64,000 nucleotides of DNA from Margaritispora aquatica (Eukaryota; Ascomycota; Leotiomycetes; Helotiales; Discinellaceae). This document shows positions 22,110 through 33,498 of this stretch, one piece after another (the stretch's first letter is position 1; each line of letters starts with the position of its first letter). The DNA lies in contig VJWN01000019.1 of the NCBI GenBank assembly GCA_007644065.1, positions 744,001 through 808,000 on the forward strand, read 5' to 3'. A program made the position numbers and the translations under genes. The notes under the pieces were generated by a model. It saw only the letters and a program-made list of their open reading frames with translations, made no database searches and had not been told where the DNA came from.

Positions 22110-22310
22110 TGTACCATAAGGCTAAAACTATTCAAATTCAATTAACCGCATTAATTATGTTAAAACTTGTGTATTAAACTGGCTTCCAATTAGAAGTAAA
22201 CTAGCCGTGGCGATATATAAAAAAGAGTAATCCAGTATTCTTATTTTACAATAAGCATGTCAATCTATTCTTATAGTAATACCTTCTATGCTACGTTTTC
22301 TACAGGATGG
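22110..22310. repeat. Second AT-rich block
   Basis: About 200 bp of AT-rich, TpA-rich, stop-rich sequence (ATTAACCGCATTAATTATG, GATATATAAAAAAGAG). Together with 17780-18245 it brackets the kelch gene and the CFEM pseudogene. The degree of depletion is weaker than in the first block. Confidence 0.35.
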
Positions 22311-23830
22311 CTGCAATTGTGCTTGTTTTACCTTGTATGGTTAGTTTTGCCCATTGTACAGCATATCGAAGGTTGCCCCGTCAAAGGTAGAATAGAGTAC
22401 GGAGAAAATATGGGTTGAAAGGTGTGCTAATGCTTCATTACTCTGCGTGCTTGCTCAGATCCCGCTGCGTCACAATAAATATGCTGTATGCGCGGCACTT
22501 TTCATTCTATCGTGGGCATAATTACCAACTTGGACTCCCTTACGAATTTGCTGTTTCCTTGACTTCAAAATTAAGCGAGGGTGGTTCAAGCAGTCATTTT
22601 CTGGAAGATAACAATCACATGCGAATTAATTTACCTTTTGCCTAAGCCCTTGCGTATCCACACCTTATGTTTGGAAATCGTCGCACTTCTTCTAGGTACT
22701 CGGCACTACTCACACTAATCCTAAAGTACTGTGTTGAATTTTGGTGCGAAATATACAAGACTTTCTGACACTAACCTGCCAGTTACTTCTAGCCTTTCGA
22801 GAATAGATGTCTCTCTCTGCTCACAGTTGGGGGATGTCCGAGGATAAATTCTTGAATAATGTGTCGAGGGTACAATTCCTCCTATCCTTGCATCACAAAG
22901 CTTTAGATTTAGTGGAATTGACACTAAAGAGTCACAATCTACATCTTTCTTCAACCTTACCGACTTATTGTTTTATATCGTCCATAATAAATAAACACGG
23001 CCATGTCTCTTTTGTCAGACATGAGTCTCATCTCTTGTATCAATAACCAGTGTGTGAACGATTTGTTAGATACTGCTCAAGTACTTGCACGACAGTGAAT
23101 GACTGCCGAGTGATGTATAGACGAGAAGTCACTTCTTCATATAGGACAAACCAAAATATACTAGATCCATTTCCAACTCTAGAGTGATTATGCAAAGATC
23201 TAGATACTCATTCACAAGGTATGTAGTGATAGAACTCCAAAGGATGAACGCTCGTTACTTCTTCCACACACTAGTACATGGCCGCAGTACTGGCGATCTA
23301 GAATGCAACACTTCACCAGACCCTTAACAAAATATGTTGTCAATTTTTCTTTCGCAGGTGATCCATACACTGGAAAACCCCTCCAGCTAGTCAGTGATTC
23401 AAGTCTACTCAAGTTCCTGCTTATTGTAAGGAGTAGAGGAATATGTCCAAGACATACTGGGAGTTCATATCAATATTCTTTTCCTTAGGAATAGTTTGCT
23501 GATGCCTTTGTGTAAGAAGTACAGGGTTGACACATACTTATTTCAGAAACAAAGACCGCGATGTATACATAATCAGAAGAAGTGCACAAGGACATCGATG
23601 AACCAGATGATTTTGCTCTCCGAACGCTTGTGCACACGTGCAGCCAACCATGGAAATCACCAATGAAGCGAAGACAGCATTTCTGAGGCAATTTCATCCA
23701 GTTCCCTAACCTATTTTGTTTGCAATCCTGATCCCTATGGTAGCACTCCATAGAGCAACCCATAGCCACGAACAGTCCGGAACGCCGTGAATCTACACAA
23801 ACAAGAGACCACACCCAAAAGGAGACCAAT
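22311..23830. other. Intergenic, nothing recognised
   Basis: About 1.5 kb without a supportable gene. Frames are short and overlapping, and composition is moderately AT-rich. The end (23500-23830) is the 3' flank of GAR1. Confidence 0.45.
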
Positions 23831-24570
23831 CTAACCCCGTCCACGCGAGAATCCACCTCTAGCACCTCCCCGTCCGCCTCTGGGTGTGAAACCACCACTG
23901 CTTGCGCCCCTTGAGAATCCACCACTACCTCCACGGCCGCCACGGGGTGTGAAGCCACCTCTTCCCCTTGGTGCACCTCGGGCACCTCCTCGTCCACCAC
24001 GCATTGGTCCACCTCTGCCACCTCGTGCGCCGCCAGCTCTCTTTGGCTTCGGTGCTCCGGGAATTGCTGCAGGTTTGGGCAAGAACTTCTCGAGTGGGAG
24101 GAGTTTGTCACCGCCAATGTAGAATTTGTCGCCAGCTTTGAAGGAAGCGGCTTGGATGCCTTCCGAGGGTTTGATTGTGAAGTATACTTGGTTGATAGGA
24201 CCCAGGATTTCGTCAACTTTACCAATTGCTGTCTGAGCATTTGTTAGTAAGATTCCAAGAAATGTTGGAAGAGCTTCATACCTTGTTCTGCAGGTATATG
24301 GGCGCATTGAAGTATGGAATTTTGACATTCACAGACTCGCACAGAATCTCGCCCTCTACCGAATGCATGAATGTGCCCATCTCATGAACAGCATCTGGTG
24401 GTCCATTGTCTCTCTGTTGGAAACCTCCGCGTCCTGTTCAATTGTCAAAATTTATCCCACAATCAGGAAAAGATATCCTAACCTCCACCACGACCGCCGA
24501 ATCCACCGCCTCTGCCACCTGGAGCTCCGAAGTTTGCGCCCGTACCGCGACCACGACCTCTGGAAGCCAT
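23831..24570 (-). CDS. GAR1: H/ACA snoRNP protein GAR1
   Basis: Core subunit of nucleolar H/ACA RNPs that pseudouridylate rRNA; it binds the Cbf5/dyskerin subunit and helps substrate turnover. Three exons on the minus strand: 24570-24483, 24433-24282, 24232-23831; 213 aa. The N-terminal GAR domain has repeated RGG/RGRG ([18 protein letters not shown], then [13 protein letters not shown]). The central Gar1 beta-barrel has the family block [47 protein letters not shown] and [18 protein letters not shown]. The long C-terminal GAR domain (from about 140) contains [24 protein letters not shown] repeats and ends SRGRG. Length and architecture match yeast GAR1. It is divergent from threonyl-tRNA synthetase with 262 bp between start codons, so the two translation-related genes probably share a promoter. 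Confidence 0.95.
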
Positions 24571-24832
24571 GTTGATCGATTTGTTGAAATTGGGTGTTAC
24601 AATGTTCTTGCGATTTTGAACCTGCGTGAGCTCTGCTTGAAATCTCCAAATCCAAAAAGTTCCTGCGCGGCCGCGAAAGCTAACCTTGTTGTGGTATAGC
24701 TCACTAGCCCCCCATTGGTGGAGAGTATGACTCAAACCCCACCACAAGTTTGATGGTATTTTGGAAACGTAAAGTCACGGTGACTAAGTGTTCAAGAGAG
24801 CACAACAACATCAACGATTTTTACGCTTCATT
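24571..24832. promoter_or_regulatory. Bidirectional promoter GAR1 / THS1
   Basis: 262 bp between the divergent start codons of GAR1 and threonyl-tRNA synthetase. No TATA box is obvious. Both genes serve translation, so co-regulation with ribosome-biogenesis genes is plausible but is inference. Confidence 0.55.
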
Positions 24833-27265
24833 ATGGAGCAGGCTCAGAAAGCAGTCGACTCTGTGGTCGAGGGTGTCAAAAAAGTGGCGATTGGAGAGAA
24901 GAAGCAAAAAGTAAAGAAGGAGAAAGGAGGAGACCCCGCGGAGGGGTAAGTTTACCACGGCTCAGACAAATAATTTTGTATGCAAGTTGACACCTCTACA
25001 GCGGCGCTTTGGAGCTTTCACCAGCAGCTCCTTTCCTTGACGAACGTTTGCAATTATACCAGAAACTGAAGACAAAATTCGACGCTGAAATTGCTGCGAA
25101 GCCTCGGGAACCTATTACCATTACTCTTGGAGACGGAAGCGTTAAGCAAGGCACATCATGGGTTACCACACCCGCAGAAATTGCTCTCGGCATATCTAAG
25201 AGCCTTCTGAAGCGTGCAGTTGTAGCAAAGCTCAACGGTGACTCTGAGCAGTTGTGGGATCTGGAGAGACCTTTCGAGGCAAGCTGCAAGCTAGAATTGT
25301 TGACATTTGATCACGAGGAGGGTAAGAAAGTCTTCTGGCATTCAAGTGCTCACATTCTTGGAGAAGCCTCAGAGAGGAGGTTCGGCTGCAGTCTCTGTAT
25401 TGGTCCACCAATCGATAATGGATTCTACTACGAGATGTCATTACCAGAAGGTGGGTCAGTTCAGCAGTCGGATTGGAAGCCTCTGGAGACTCTGGTGTCA
25501 CAAATTGTGAAGGAAAAGCAGCCGTTTGAACGTCTTGTTCTCTCCAAAGATGACCTGCTGGAGATGTTTTCGTACAACAAGTACAAGCAGCACATTATCA
25601 AGGATAAGATCAAGGATGGAGAGTTCACCACAGTTTACCGAAACGGGCCTTTGATCGATTTGTGTCGTGGACCTCATGTGCCGAACACTGGGAGAATTGA
25701 GAGTTTTGCCATCATGAAAAACTCAGCTTCATATTTCCTAGGTAACAAGGACAATGACTCATTGCAGCGAATTTATGGTGTTTCATTTCCAGACAAGAAG
25801 CAGATGGCCGAGCACAAGAAGTTCTTGGAAGAAGCTGCTAAGCGTGACCACCGAAAAATTGGAAAGGATCAGGAGCTTTTCTTTTTCCATGATCTCTCTC
25901 CTGGTTCCGCGATGTGGTTGCCCCATGGAACCCGTATCTATAACACGATCCAGAGCTTCATTCGTGAAGAATACTGGAAGCGTGGTTTTAACGAGGTCGT
26001 TACACCGAATATGTACAATGCCGATTTGTGGAAGATCTCAGGTCATTGGGACTACTACAAGGACGATATGTTCTCGTTCGGTGACGAGAAGGAAACTTTT
26101 GCTTTAAAGCCAATGAACTGTCCAGGGCACTGCTTGATGTTTGATCATCGTGAGCGAAGTCATAGGGAGTTGCCATGGCGAGTTGCTGATTTTGGTGTCC
26201 TTCATCGCAATGAGGCTTCTGGTGCTTTGTCGGGATTGACCAGAGTCCGGAGATTCCAGCAAGATGATGCACATATCTTCTGTCGTGAGGATCAAATCAA
26301 GGATGAGATCACGAACTCATTTGACTTTCTGAACACTGTCTATGGTCTGCTTGGGTTCACATTCAAGCTGAAGCTTTCTACTCGGCCAGATAAGTTCATG
26401 GGTCAGCGAGAAACCTGGGATGCGGCCGAAGCGAAGCTCAGAGAAGCGCTCGAGGAGTTCGTGCCAGGAGCATGGGAGCTCAATGAGGGTGATGGAGCAT
26501 TCTACGGACCCAAGATTGACATCACTATCCTGGATTGCTTACGACGAGAGTGGCAATGTGCTACAATTCAACTCGACTTTCAACTTCCTCAAAACTTCGG
26601 TCTAGAGTATATGACATCCGAAATGCCTGCCAAGTCAAAGGATGATGAAGACAAGCCCAAGAAGGAGGATATCAAGAAGGCAGAGAAGACGCTTGAGCCA
26701 ATAGATCCTAATGCCAAGAAGGAGAGAGTTATCAAGCCTCTCACACCCGGTTGTGCACGACCTGTCATCATCCATCGGGCTATTGCAGGAAGTATTGAAC
26801 GGTTTACTGCAATTTTGTGCGAACATTTTGCTGGAAAGTGGCCTTTCTGGCTGAGTCCTCGTCAAATCCTCATCATTCCAGTTGGAGTGGGATTCTACGA
26901 GTATGCAAAGGAAGTTCAAGTCATTTTTAAGAAGGAGCACATGTATGTTGACATCGATTTGAGTGGAAACACACTCCAGAAGAAGATTCGCACAGGACAG
27001 TTAGCCCAGTACAACTTCATTTTTGGTAAGTAATTAACTCTACATCATGCGGAAGCATACTAATCTCTCAATAGTTGTTGGCGACCAGGAAATGAATGGA
27101 AGAGAGGTTAATGTTCGAAATCGTGACGATACATCAAGTCAAGATCGTGGCAAGCCAGTACCATTAGAGGAGGCTATCACGAAGCTTGTTGCCCTTAGGA
27201 ATGAGCGGAGATCTGATAACCCCTTTCCAGGCGATGCCAAAGTAGAGAAGGAGGTTAAGGCTTGA
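24833..27265 (+). CDS. THS1: Threonyl-tRNA synthetase, cytoplasmic
   Basis: Class II synthetase charging tRNA-Thr. Three exons: 24833-24945, 25002-27025, 27075-27265; 775 aa. Domains in order: a short Lys-rich head ([13 protein letters not shown]); a TGS domain ([20 protein letters not shown], about 70-130); the editing/second additional domain with the zinc-site His and Cys ([20 protein letters not shown]; later [15 protein letters not shown]); the catalytic core with [14 protein letters not shown] (about 405-418), motif 2 [20 protein letters not shown] and [10 protein letters not shown]; motif 3 [13 protein letters not shown] (about 627-639); and the anticodon-binding domain [19 protein letters not shown] ending NEMNGRE-like [20 protein letters not shown] Lys/Glu/Asp-rich insert of about 40 residues (near 580-620) lies between YGPKIDI and motif 3. 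No mitochondrial presequence is seen, so the cytosolic form is favoured. Confidence 0.97.
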
Positions 27266-28943
27266 TTTGAGCTTGATGGGATGAACAGCGAATATCTGAG
27301 GAAGCATGAATTCAAGGCGCACATCCGCTACATCTTCAAAAGTTCTGGCTGAGATTTGGTCTGATATCAGATGCATGGCGAATGGTGGGTTGGGAGCATG
27401 GGAGCATGTAGAAATTAAGCTTCGAAGTGAAGCATGAAATGAAAGATTTTGACCAAGGAAGGACTTTTGGACTACATTGCATGTGCAGTAGTAGTGGCGA
27501 TTGGTGTTCATATGCGGCAATCACAAGACGGCTTCATCGGCACTGGGTTACTTGTGTAGCTTCGCATAAATCGGGAGATCAACACATTAGTTCAAAGGTT
27601 CACTGACGTAAAAATGGTATTCCCTCAATATGACTGGCTGCCGGTGATCCCGGATGACGTTCGTGGGGAAGCGCGGAGGGATAATTCGTTGGATCAAAAT
27701 CAAGAGTGATTGATATGTACTGGAGAAAGTGAAGATGGACCGACGATGAAGCCAAGACGAGGATGAATTTGCGATCTGATGTTGGCGATACTTGAAAGGA
27801 CAATGGGAATGGATGTGTGTGTGGATCGTGAAGCGCAGGTGGGGTGTGACGATGCATGTCTGCTTCGAGTCTTCGAGCGACAGTTTGAAACCTTGAGGAG
27901 GGGTACTTCGTCAGTACCGGTTTTCCCAAATGTCTTACTTGGGATCTGAACTGCTGTTGTTGTAGTAGTACGATAATTATGGTACAAGTATAAATATCAG
28001 TTGACTCAGCTCCTGTATTTGAGTGAATCATGGATGCGGGTGTGGCATGTCTTTCCTGTCTCGGACTGAATACTCGAAGGAGTAATGTTTTGTGTGATGC
28101 TCTAGAATCGAATTTAAGCGGATATGAGAATCCTAAACCAGCTGAAGGGGAGAATGTTTGTTTTCTTGAAGACCAAACTCTATTATCAACCCACATATGT
28201 TAGCTGGGCCAGATGGAATACCACATATTTGCTGTTAATGATACCTAGATACCTAATTCTTCTTTGTTGCTCTTGTGCTACTTTGAGCTGAAAGGGCCAG
28301 ACGGAAAAGAGCCGAAGTAGCAGTGTGGTTGTGGCTTTGCAGGCGTCTTGCATCACCCCTGCAAGCCCTGGTTCATCTCTCCATTTTTACAGGCTCTTGG
28401 TTGATGGGATGGGGCTTAGGTTGGGTGAGAAAAGACAGTGATGGATCATGGATGACGTTTGTGTTCGTCCATTTTGCTGCAGTTTGGTGCCCTGCCCTGG
28501 TTCCGAGGCTTCTGTTTCTCAGCCAGCGATCGAATCAACATGCAATGCAGCCTTGAGAGACAGAGAGAGAGAGACTTTCGACAAATCTCCATGAATCCTC
28601 AAGCTTTAGTGATATCAATCTTGGCATATGATCTTCTCTCCCAGTCTCTTGAAACTATTGCTTTCTGTTTCACCTTTTCGTCATTAGAACAAGTATTTTA
28701 CTGTACATATCATTGTATCGCATCGCTTGTGACACGGAATAATCCTGGAAAAGAGCGCATTATTTACATCACCTCCTCTACCACTCTCCCCTCATTACCT
28801 ACGATTCAAACAGCAACCTACCTAATAGCTGTCCTAAGAACGCCAATCGGCAGGTTTCCACCTTTTGATATCCAAGAGTCCAATCTGTTGAAACGAAACT
28901 CAACTAGTTCCACGCCGCCTCAGACTCACTACTTTTAGTTAGC
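27266..28943. other. Intergenic, 1.7 kb, no gene supported
   Basis: Between THS1 and SLM1. A 198-codon antisense frame (27600-28196) lacks a real start and any family resemblance. The last 450 bp are pyrimidine-rich with (GA)n at about 28558-28573 and probably contain the long leader of the SLM1-type gene. Confidence 0.45.
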
Positions 28944-31916
28944 ATGGCTGCCCTCAATAATAACATGCCCGCGGGAATCCCACCACCTTCTCAATCACAT
29001 CTAGACAAAGGATACGGCAACGGTCTCAGCAGCATTCCACGCACATACATTGCACCGAACAGCACCAGTGCCGCGACAGACTTTGGCTCAACACCTGGAT
29101 ATCCAGCTGAGGCATCATTACCATCGCAATCATCACAGCAGCAGAACTACGGCAAGTTCAAGGAGGAGTGGGACGGAAGTCAGAGAGGAAGCTCCATTAT
29201 CGACGGCCCCATGCAGCGCTCCGATTCAGTCGTGTCGCAAGGCGACACGTTAATACCTTCGCGAGGGGGCACATTGAAGAAGAAGGCATCTTTGAAGAAG
29301 ACGGGCTCGATGGTAAAGAGAAGCTCAAGTCGAAGAAGTTCGAGGGCGGGTAGTGTTCGCAGTCTGGTTCTACAGCCCAGTGGGGAAGTCGACGAGATGT
29401 ACAGTGCTTTCTATTCTCCGGTACCTACCAGCGGTAACCCTACCGAGGCCCTGGCGAACAGGTTTCAAGGTACGTCTTTGCATTCATGCTACTGTGAATC
29501 GTCCCACTGACGTACTTGTGTACAGCTTGGCGAAAAGTCCTCAAGGATCTCATTACCTACTTTCGAGAAATCCAAGCAAGCTACGATCACAGAGCCAAGA
29601 ACGTGTTGAAGGTTGCGAACGTCCTGAACAATACATCTATACCAGTGAACTTCCTACAGAGTGGAGGAATTGATGATGCTTCGCAGATCCTTCGAACATA
29701 CCACAAGCACTCTATCGCGGAGGCTAATAAATCGAGGGATATTGAAAATGACGTAATCCTTGCCCTTGTTGGTCTACGGAGTGACCTGAACCAGAAGATC
29801 AAGGAGATTAAGAGTTTGTCTGGAGATTTCAAGAACTCGGTGGATAAGGAGATGGAGAATACTCGCCGAGCTATAAATGAGCTTCAGGAAGGTTTAGGAC
29901 AATCTGATATTGATACTGCATCCACAACAGGGAAGAAGGATCCATACTTGCTCAAACTTGCAGTAGATCGCCAAGTTGAGAGGCAGATTGACGAGGAGAA
30001 TTACTTACATAATGTGAGCTTACAAAGATACCGTGAAGTCTATTTGGCTAATAGTTCTAGGCTTACCTCAATATTGAGGCTTCTGGCCGTGAGCTCGAGT
30101 CAATTGTTGTTGGGGAGATTCAAAAGTCATATAATGCATATGCTGGTATCTTGAAGAGAGAGGCGGATCACGCAATGGAGACTGTCGAAGATCTCAAAAG
30201 TGGTCCTATTGCCATGCCAAAGGATCATGAGTGGGATCAATTTGTTCGCACCGATGAACACTTTGTTGATCCTTCTATTTCCACCAGAGACGCACAAAAC
30301 ATCCAATATCCTGGTAGAGATAATGAACTTGCTCAGGAGGTCCGAGCAGGTCTACTGGAGCGCAAATCTAAGTATCTTAAAAGCTATACTGCTGGCTGGT
30401 ATGATTTTCTCATCATCGTTATCACCCAAAACCTCTACTGATTTCCTTTTTACAGGTACGTTCTATCGCCAACTCATCTCCATGAGTTTAAGTCTGCAGA
30501 CAAGTCCGGCGCTCCGATCATGTCCCTATACTTACCGGAACAAAAACTTGGTTCACACTCGAATGAGGGCGCATCGAGTAATAAATTTATGCTCAAGGGT
30601 CGCCAAACTGGATCGATGCATCGCGGACACTCTTGGGTCTTCAGATGCGAATCTCATGAGACTATGCTTGCTTGGTAAGCTCCTGATTGACTGATCTGAT
30701 TTGGCTACAGCGTTGATTTTGCGATTCCCCTGCTTGGTGATGTTTGACCCCTATATTGAAGCGAAATGTCACATGACTGGGCTCCATGATCCCGGTTTTG
30801 CGACAATCCTATCATGTTCGAGTAATGCTTATTGGTTTGCGTATCTGCGATTGTTTATGAACTTAATCGCGCACCTTGCAGTAATTTGTCGCTAACTAAA
30901 TAAACAGGTATGAAGATATTAAAACCCTGACCGAGAAGAGCCCCCAGGAGCGAAGCGCATTTGTACGTCAACATGCTAGAAGTGTCAGTGGAACATCACA
31001 ACGACCCGGATCTGTAAGCAGTGATGGCATCGACGAAGAAGACGAGGAGCCATACTCTGCAGTAGGAATAGCAACTCCAGTAACAGATGGACGAAAACGT
31101 CCCCTACCAGGTGGGAGATTCCCATCAGATATTCAGGTCGAGAGACTTAGTGAGCGAGGCTTACACGCTCCTCTTTCGAATTCTAGTGGAAGCTCAGGAT
31201 ATGGAAATTTCGAAGATAGAAATGTAGCAGCAGCAAGTGCTTTACCTGGCAGTGGAATTGGCCAACACTATGTCGAGCGACCAGAATCCCCAACTCATGC
31301 TCAGATGATCACTCAGCATGCCCAGCAGGAGGGAATCAATCCATACACACAGAGAAGACTCAGCAGCTATGAAGATGATCAGGTATCGCCTGCCAAGATT
31401 GCTGCAGCTGGATTGGGGGGTGCTGGAGTTGGAGCAGCAGGGATCGAGGTAAGAGCTCAAATGCGTTGATTAAAGGGTGATAAATACTGACTATTACAGG
31501 CTTATAGGCGTCATCATGCCGATGAAGAGAATTCTGCTAACACCGCAGAATATAATGCAAGATTAGAGCATCAAGCTGCTCTCGAGTCCTCCACGATTGC
31601 AGCACCAGATACGTACGACGAGCCACGACCCATCTATAACTCTGCCATCATCTCCAATCCAAACTTTCCATCATCTGCAGATTCACATCATATGCATGGC
31701 GGTCGCAGCGAGGGTACTCTCACCTCTACAGTGGCCGACTCTAGTAGTCCCATCGAGGCTACTCCCCAATCGGTAACTGCAGATCTACCCAGACCCAGTC
31801 TGGCTGGTGGACAGAATCATCAGAGCGTGGCTAGCATCAGCCAATTACACGTTCCTGGTGAGTATCCACGAACCAACAACGATCCTCGCGAAGCCTTGGG
31901 TGGGAACAAGCTTTGA
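28944..31916 (+). CDS. SLM1: SLM1/SLM2-type PH-domain TORC2 effector
   Basis: Plasma-membrane PI(4,5)P2-binding protein; in yeast Slm1/2 recruit Ypk kinases to TORC2 and act in actin, eisosome and sphingolipid control. Six exons: 28944-29469, 29526-30013, 30061-30398, 30456-30674, 30908-31448, 31500-31916; 842 aa. Residues 1-175 are disordered with a basic Ser-rich patch (KKKASLKKTGSMVKRSSSRR). A BAR-like helical region covers about 176-430 (AWRKVLKDLITYFREIQASY, ..., YNAYAGILKREADHAMETVE). The PH domain is about 445-540, from YTAGWYVLSPTHLHEFKSAD to SWVFRCESHETMLAWYEDIK. The long Ser/Pro/Gly-rich tail is probably regulatory and phosphorylated. Intron 4 (30675-30907) is 233 nt, far longer than the rest (about 50 nt). 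The desaturase at 36224 also belongs to sphingolipid metabolism, but the genes are not adjacent. Confidence 0.9.
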
Positions 31917-33498
31917 ACTCTCCCGTCTTTGCAGGGTTTGGACTAGTAGAAGTGTGTGAGATGGCTAGATTGGGAAGGAGCACTGGCAGATAGGGTGGCG
32001 AGGTTGATCTTGCGTTATGATTGGTATCACTGCGTTGTCTTTTATTTGCAAATGCCAGAGAAACGAATTTATGATTTTGGGAATTTGCGAGCGTTAAAAA
32101 GAAACACGGTCGCTTCAGCTAGTTGGTAGTCTTGCGGTACAAGCGAATTGTGTCTCTGTAGATAGATGTGTTGCAGTGTATTCTTATGTTGTGTTGAGGT
32201 CCGTACTGAGGGCTCAGTTGAAAATTGCGAAATGAGGACCGTTTTGCTTCACACACCGACCTCGTTTGTTCTACATGCGTGAGATATGTATGAAGCTGTC
32301 GTCCCTTGATTATTGATTGTCTACTTGGTTGCTTTTTAGCTTGCTGCAATAGAGGAAGGGAGGCCTCGCCTCCTCTCTCCTGCTGTCGTTTCATCGTTGT
32401 TGTGCGCTGAGCTAGGTTCAGCTAGAGATACAATCTCACAATATTGTAGGGATGAGACTTGTAGCGAACGAGCGTGCAAATTTATCATTGTTGCACATTC
32501 ATCCAAAGGTAGTCATTGGCCAATTCGCATTGCATGCGGTATAGACTCGATATGAGTTGAAATCGATTGAATAGTTTAGAGTCTGTGTAACACCAGTGCT
32601 AGTTGAACTTTCTATACAATTAGATCTTTACCTCTCCATGTGTGTATTGAGTAGAGAAACGGGTCTCTGTTAACTCCATGACGCCCACCTGGGTGGTTAG
32701 TCAAGAAACAGTATTCTCTTGATCTCGTCACACATGGGGGGCATTCGCCAACCACAACACCTCCACCTCGCTTATCCTTGGAGCACAAGAAACCGTGGCG
32801 CAACCAAATGAGGATGTATTCTCCAGGTTCATCCCCTCGCGGATGTCGATCTTCATGACTGATAAAGCGGGAATAGGAATAAGCTTTGTCTCATGCTTGT
32901 TTCTCCCCCTTCCACCCCATCCTTGGCACGAGTTGTCCTTGGTTCTTATAGTTCGTTTCATCTACGCGACTCATTGATGTTCGGATAGCTATCTGGCTCC
33001 AGGTCTGTTCGTCTTCCAGAAAACACAGCCCATGTTGGCATGCGCGGCATGTACGATATTCACTCGTTCCAATCCCCCTGACGTATGCACTGCCGCAGAT
33101 GCATAGCCAGCAAGGATTTACCTACTACTCTGAACATGATTGTCTGTTCATAACCTCCATGCAAAACGCGATGAAGCTTCCATGAACCGCTTCCCCGGTA
33201 TTCGTTTTGAGGGCCTGACAAGGAGGTCGTGTGCAGTAAGTACGGGGGGGCGAGGATGGATTGTCTCGTCGGTGTCCTTCAAGGAGTCGACCACCAGCCA
33301 AGATATCATGCATGAACCCCAAAAACCTTAATATGGAGAATCGCCTTCACGAAGCGGGAAAAGTCTTGTAGTTCCTACTCGTGTTGATCCTTAAAGATGT
33401 GGTATATCACTTCAGGATTGTGTGTGAAAAATATTTTGAGAGAATGAGGACGTCTCTGTGGCTTCTTCTACCAATTGAGCATCAGTCAAATCACGAGC
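31917..33498. other. Intergenic, nothing recognised
   Basis: About 1.6 kb with no supportable gene. The 3' flank of SLM1 occupies the first few hundred bases; short open frames at 32612-33331 on both strands overlap each other and have no splice or domain support. Confidence 0.45.

Noticed and set aside
23485..24240. 251-codon minus-strand frame overlapping GAR1
   Set aside because: Other frame of the GAR1 Gly/Arg-rich exon; Val/Glu-rich translation is an artefact of the repeat.
27600..28196. 198-codon antisense frame upstream of SLM1
   Set aside because: No genuine ATG at its start, low-complexity His/Ser/Pro composition, no recognisable domain or splice partner; likely chance opening in pyrimidine/purine-skewed DNA.
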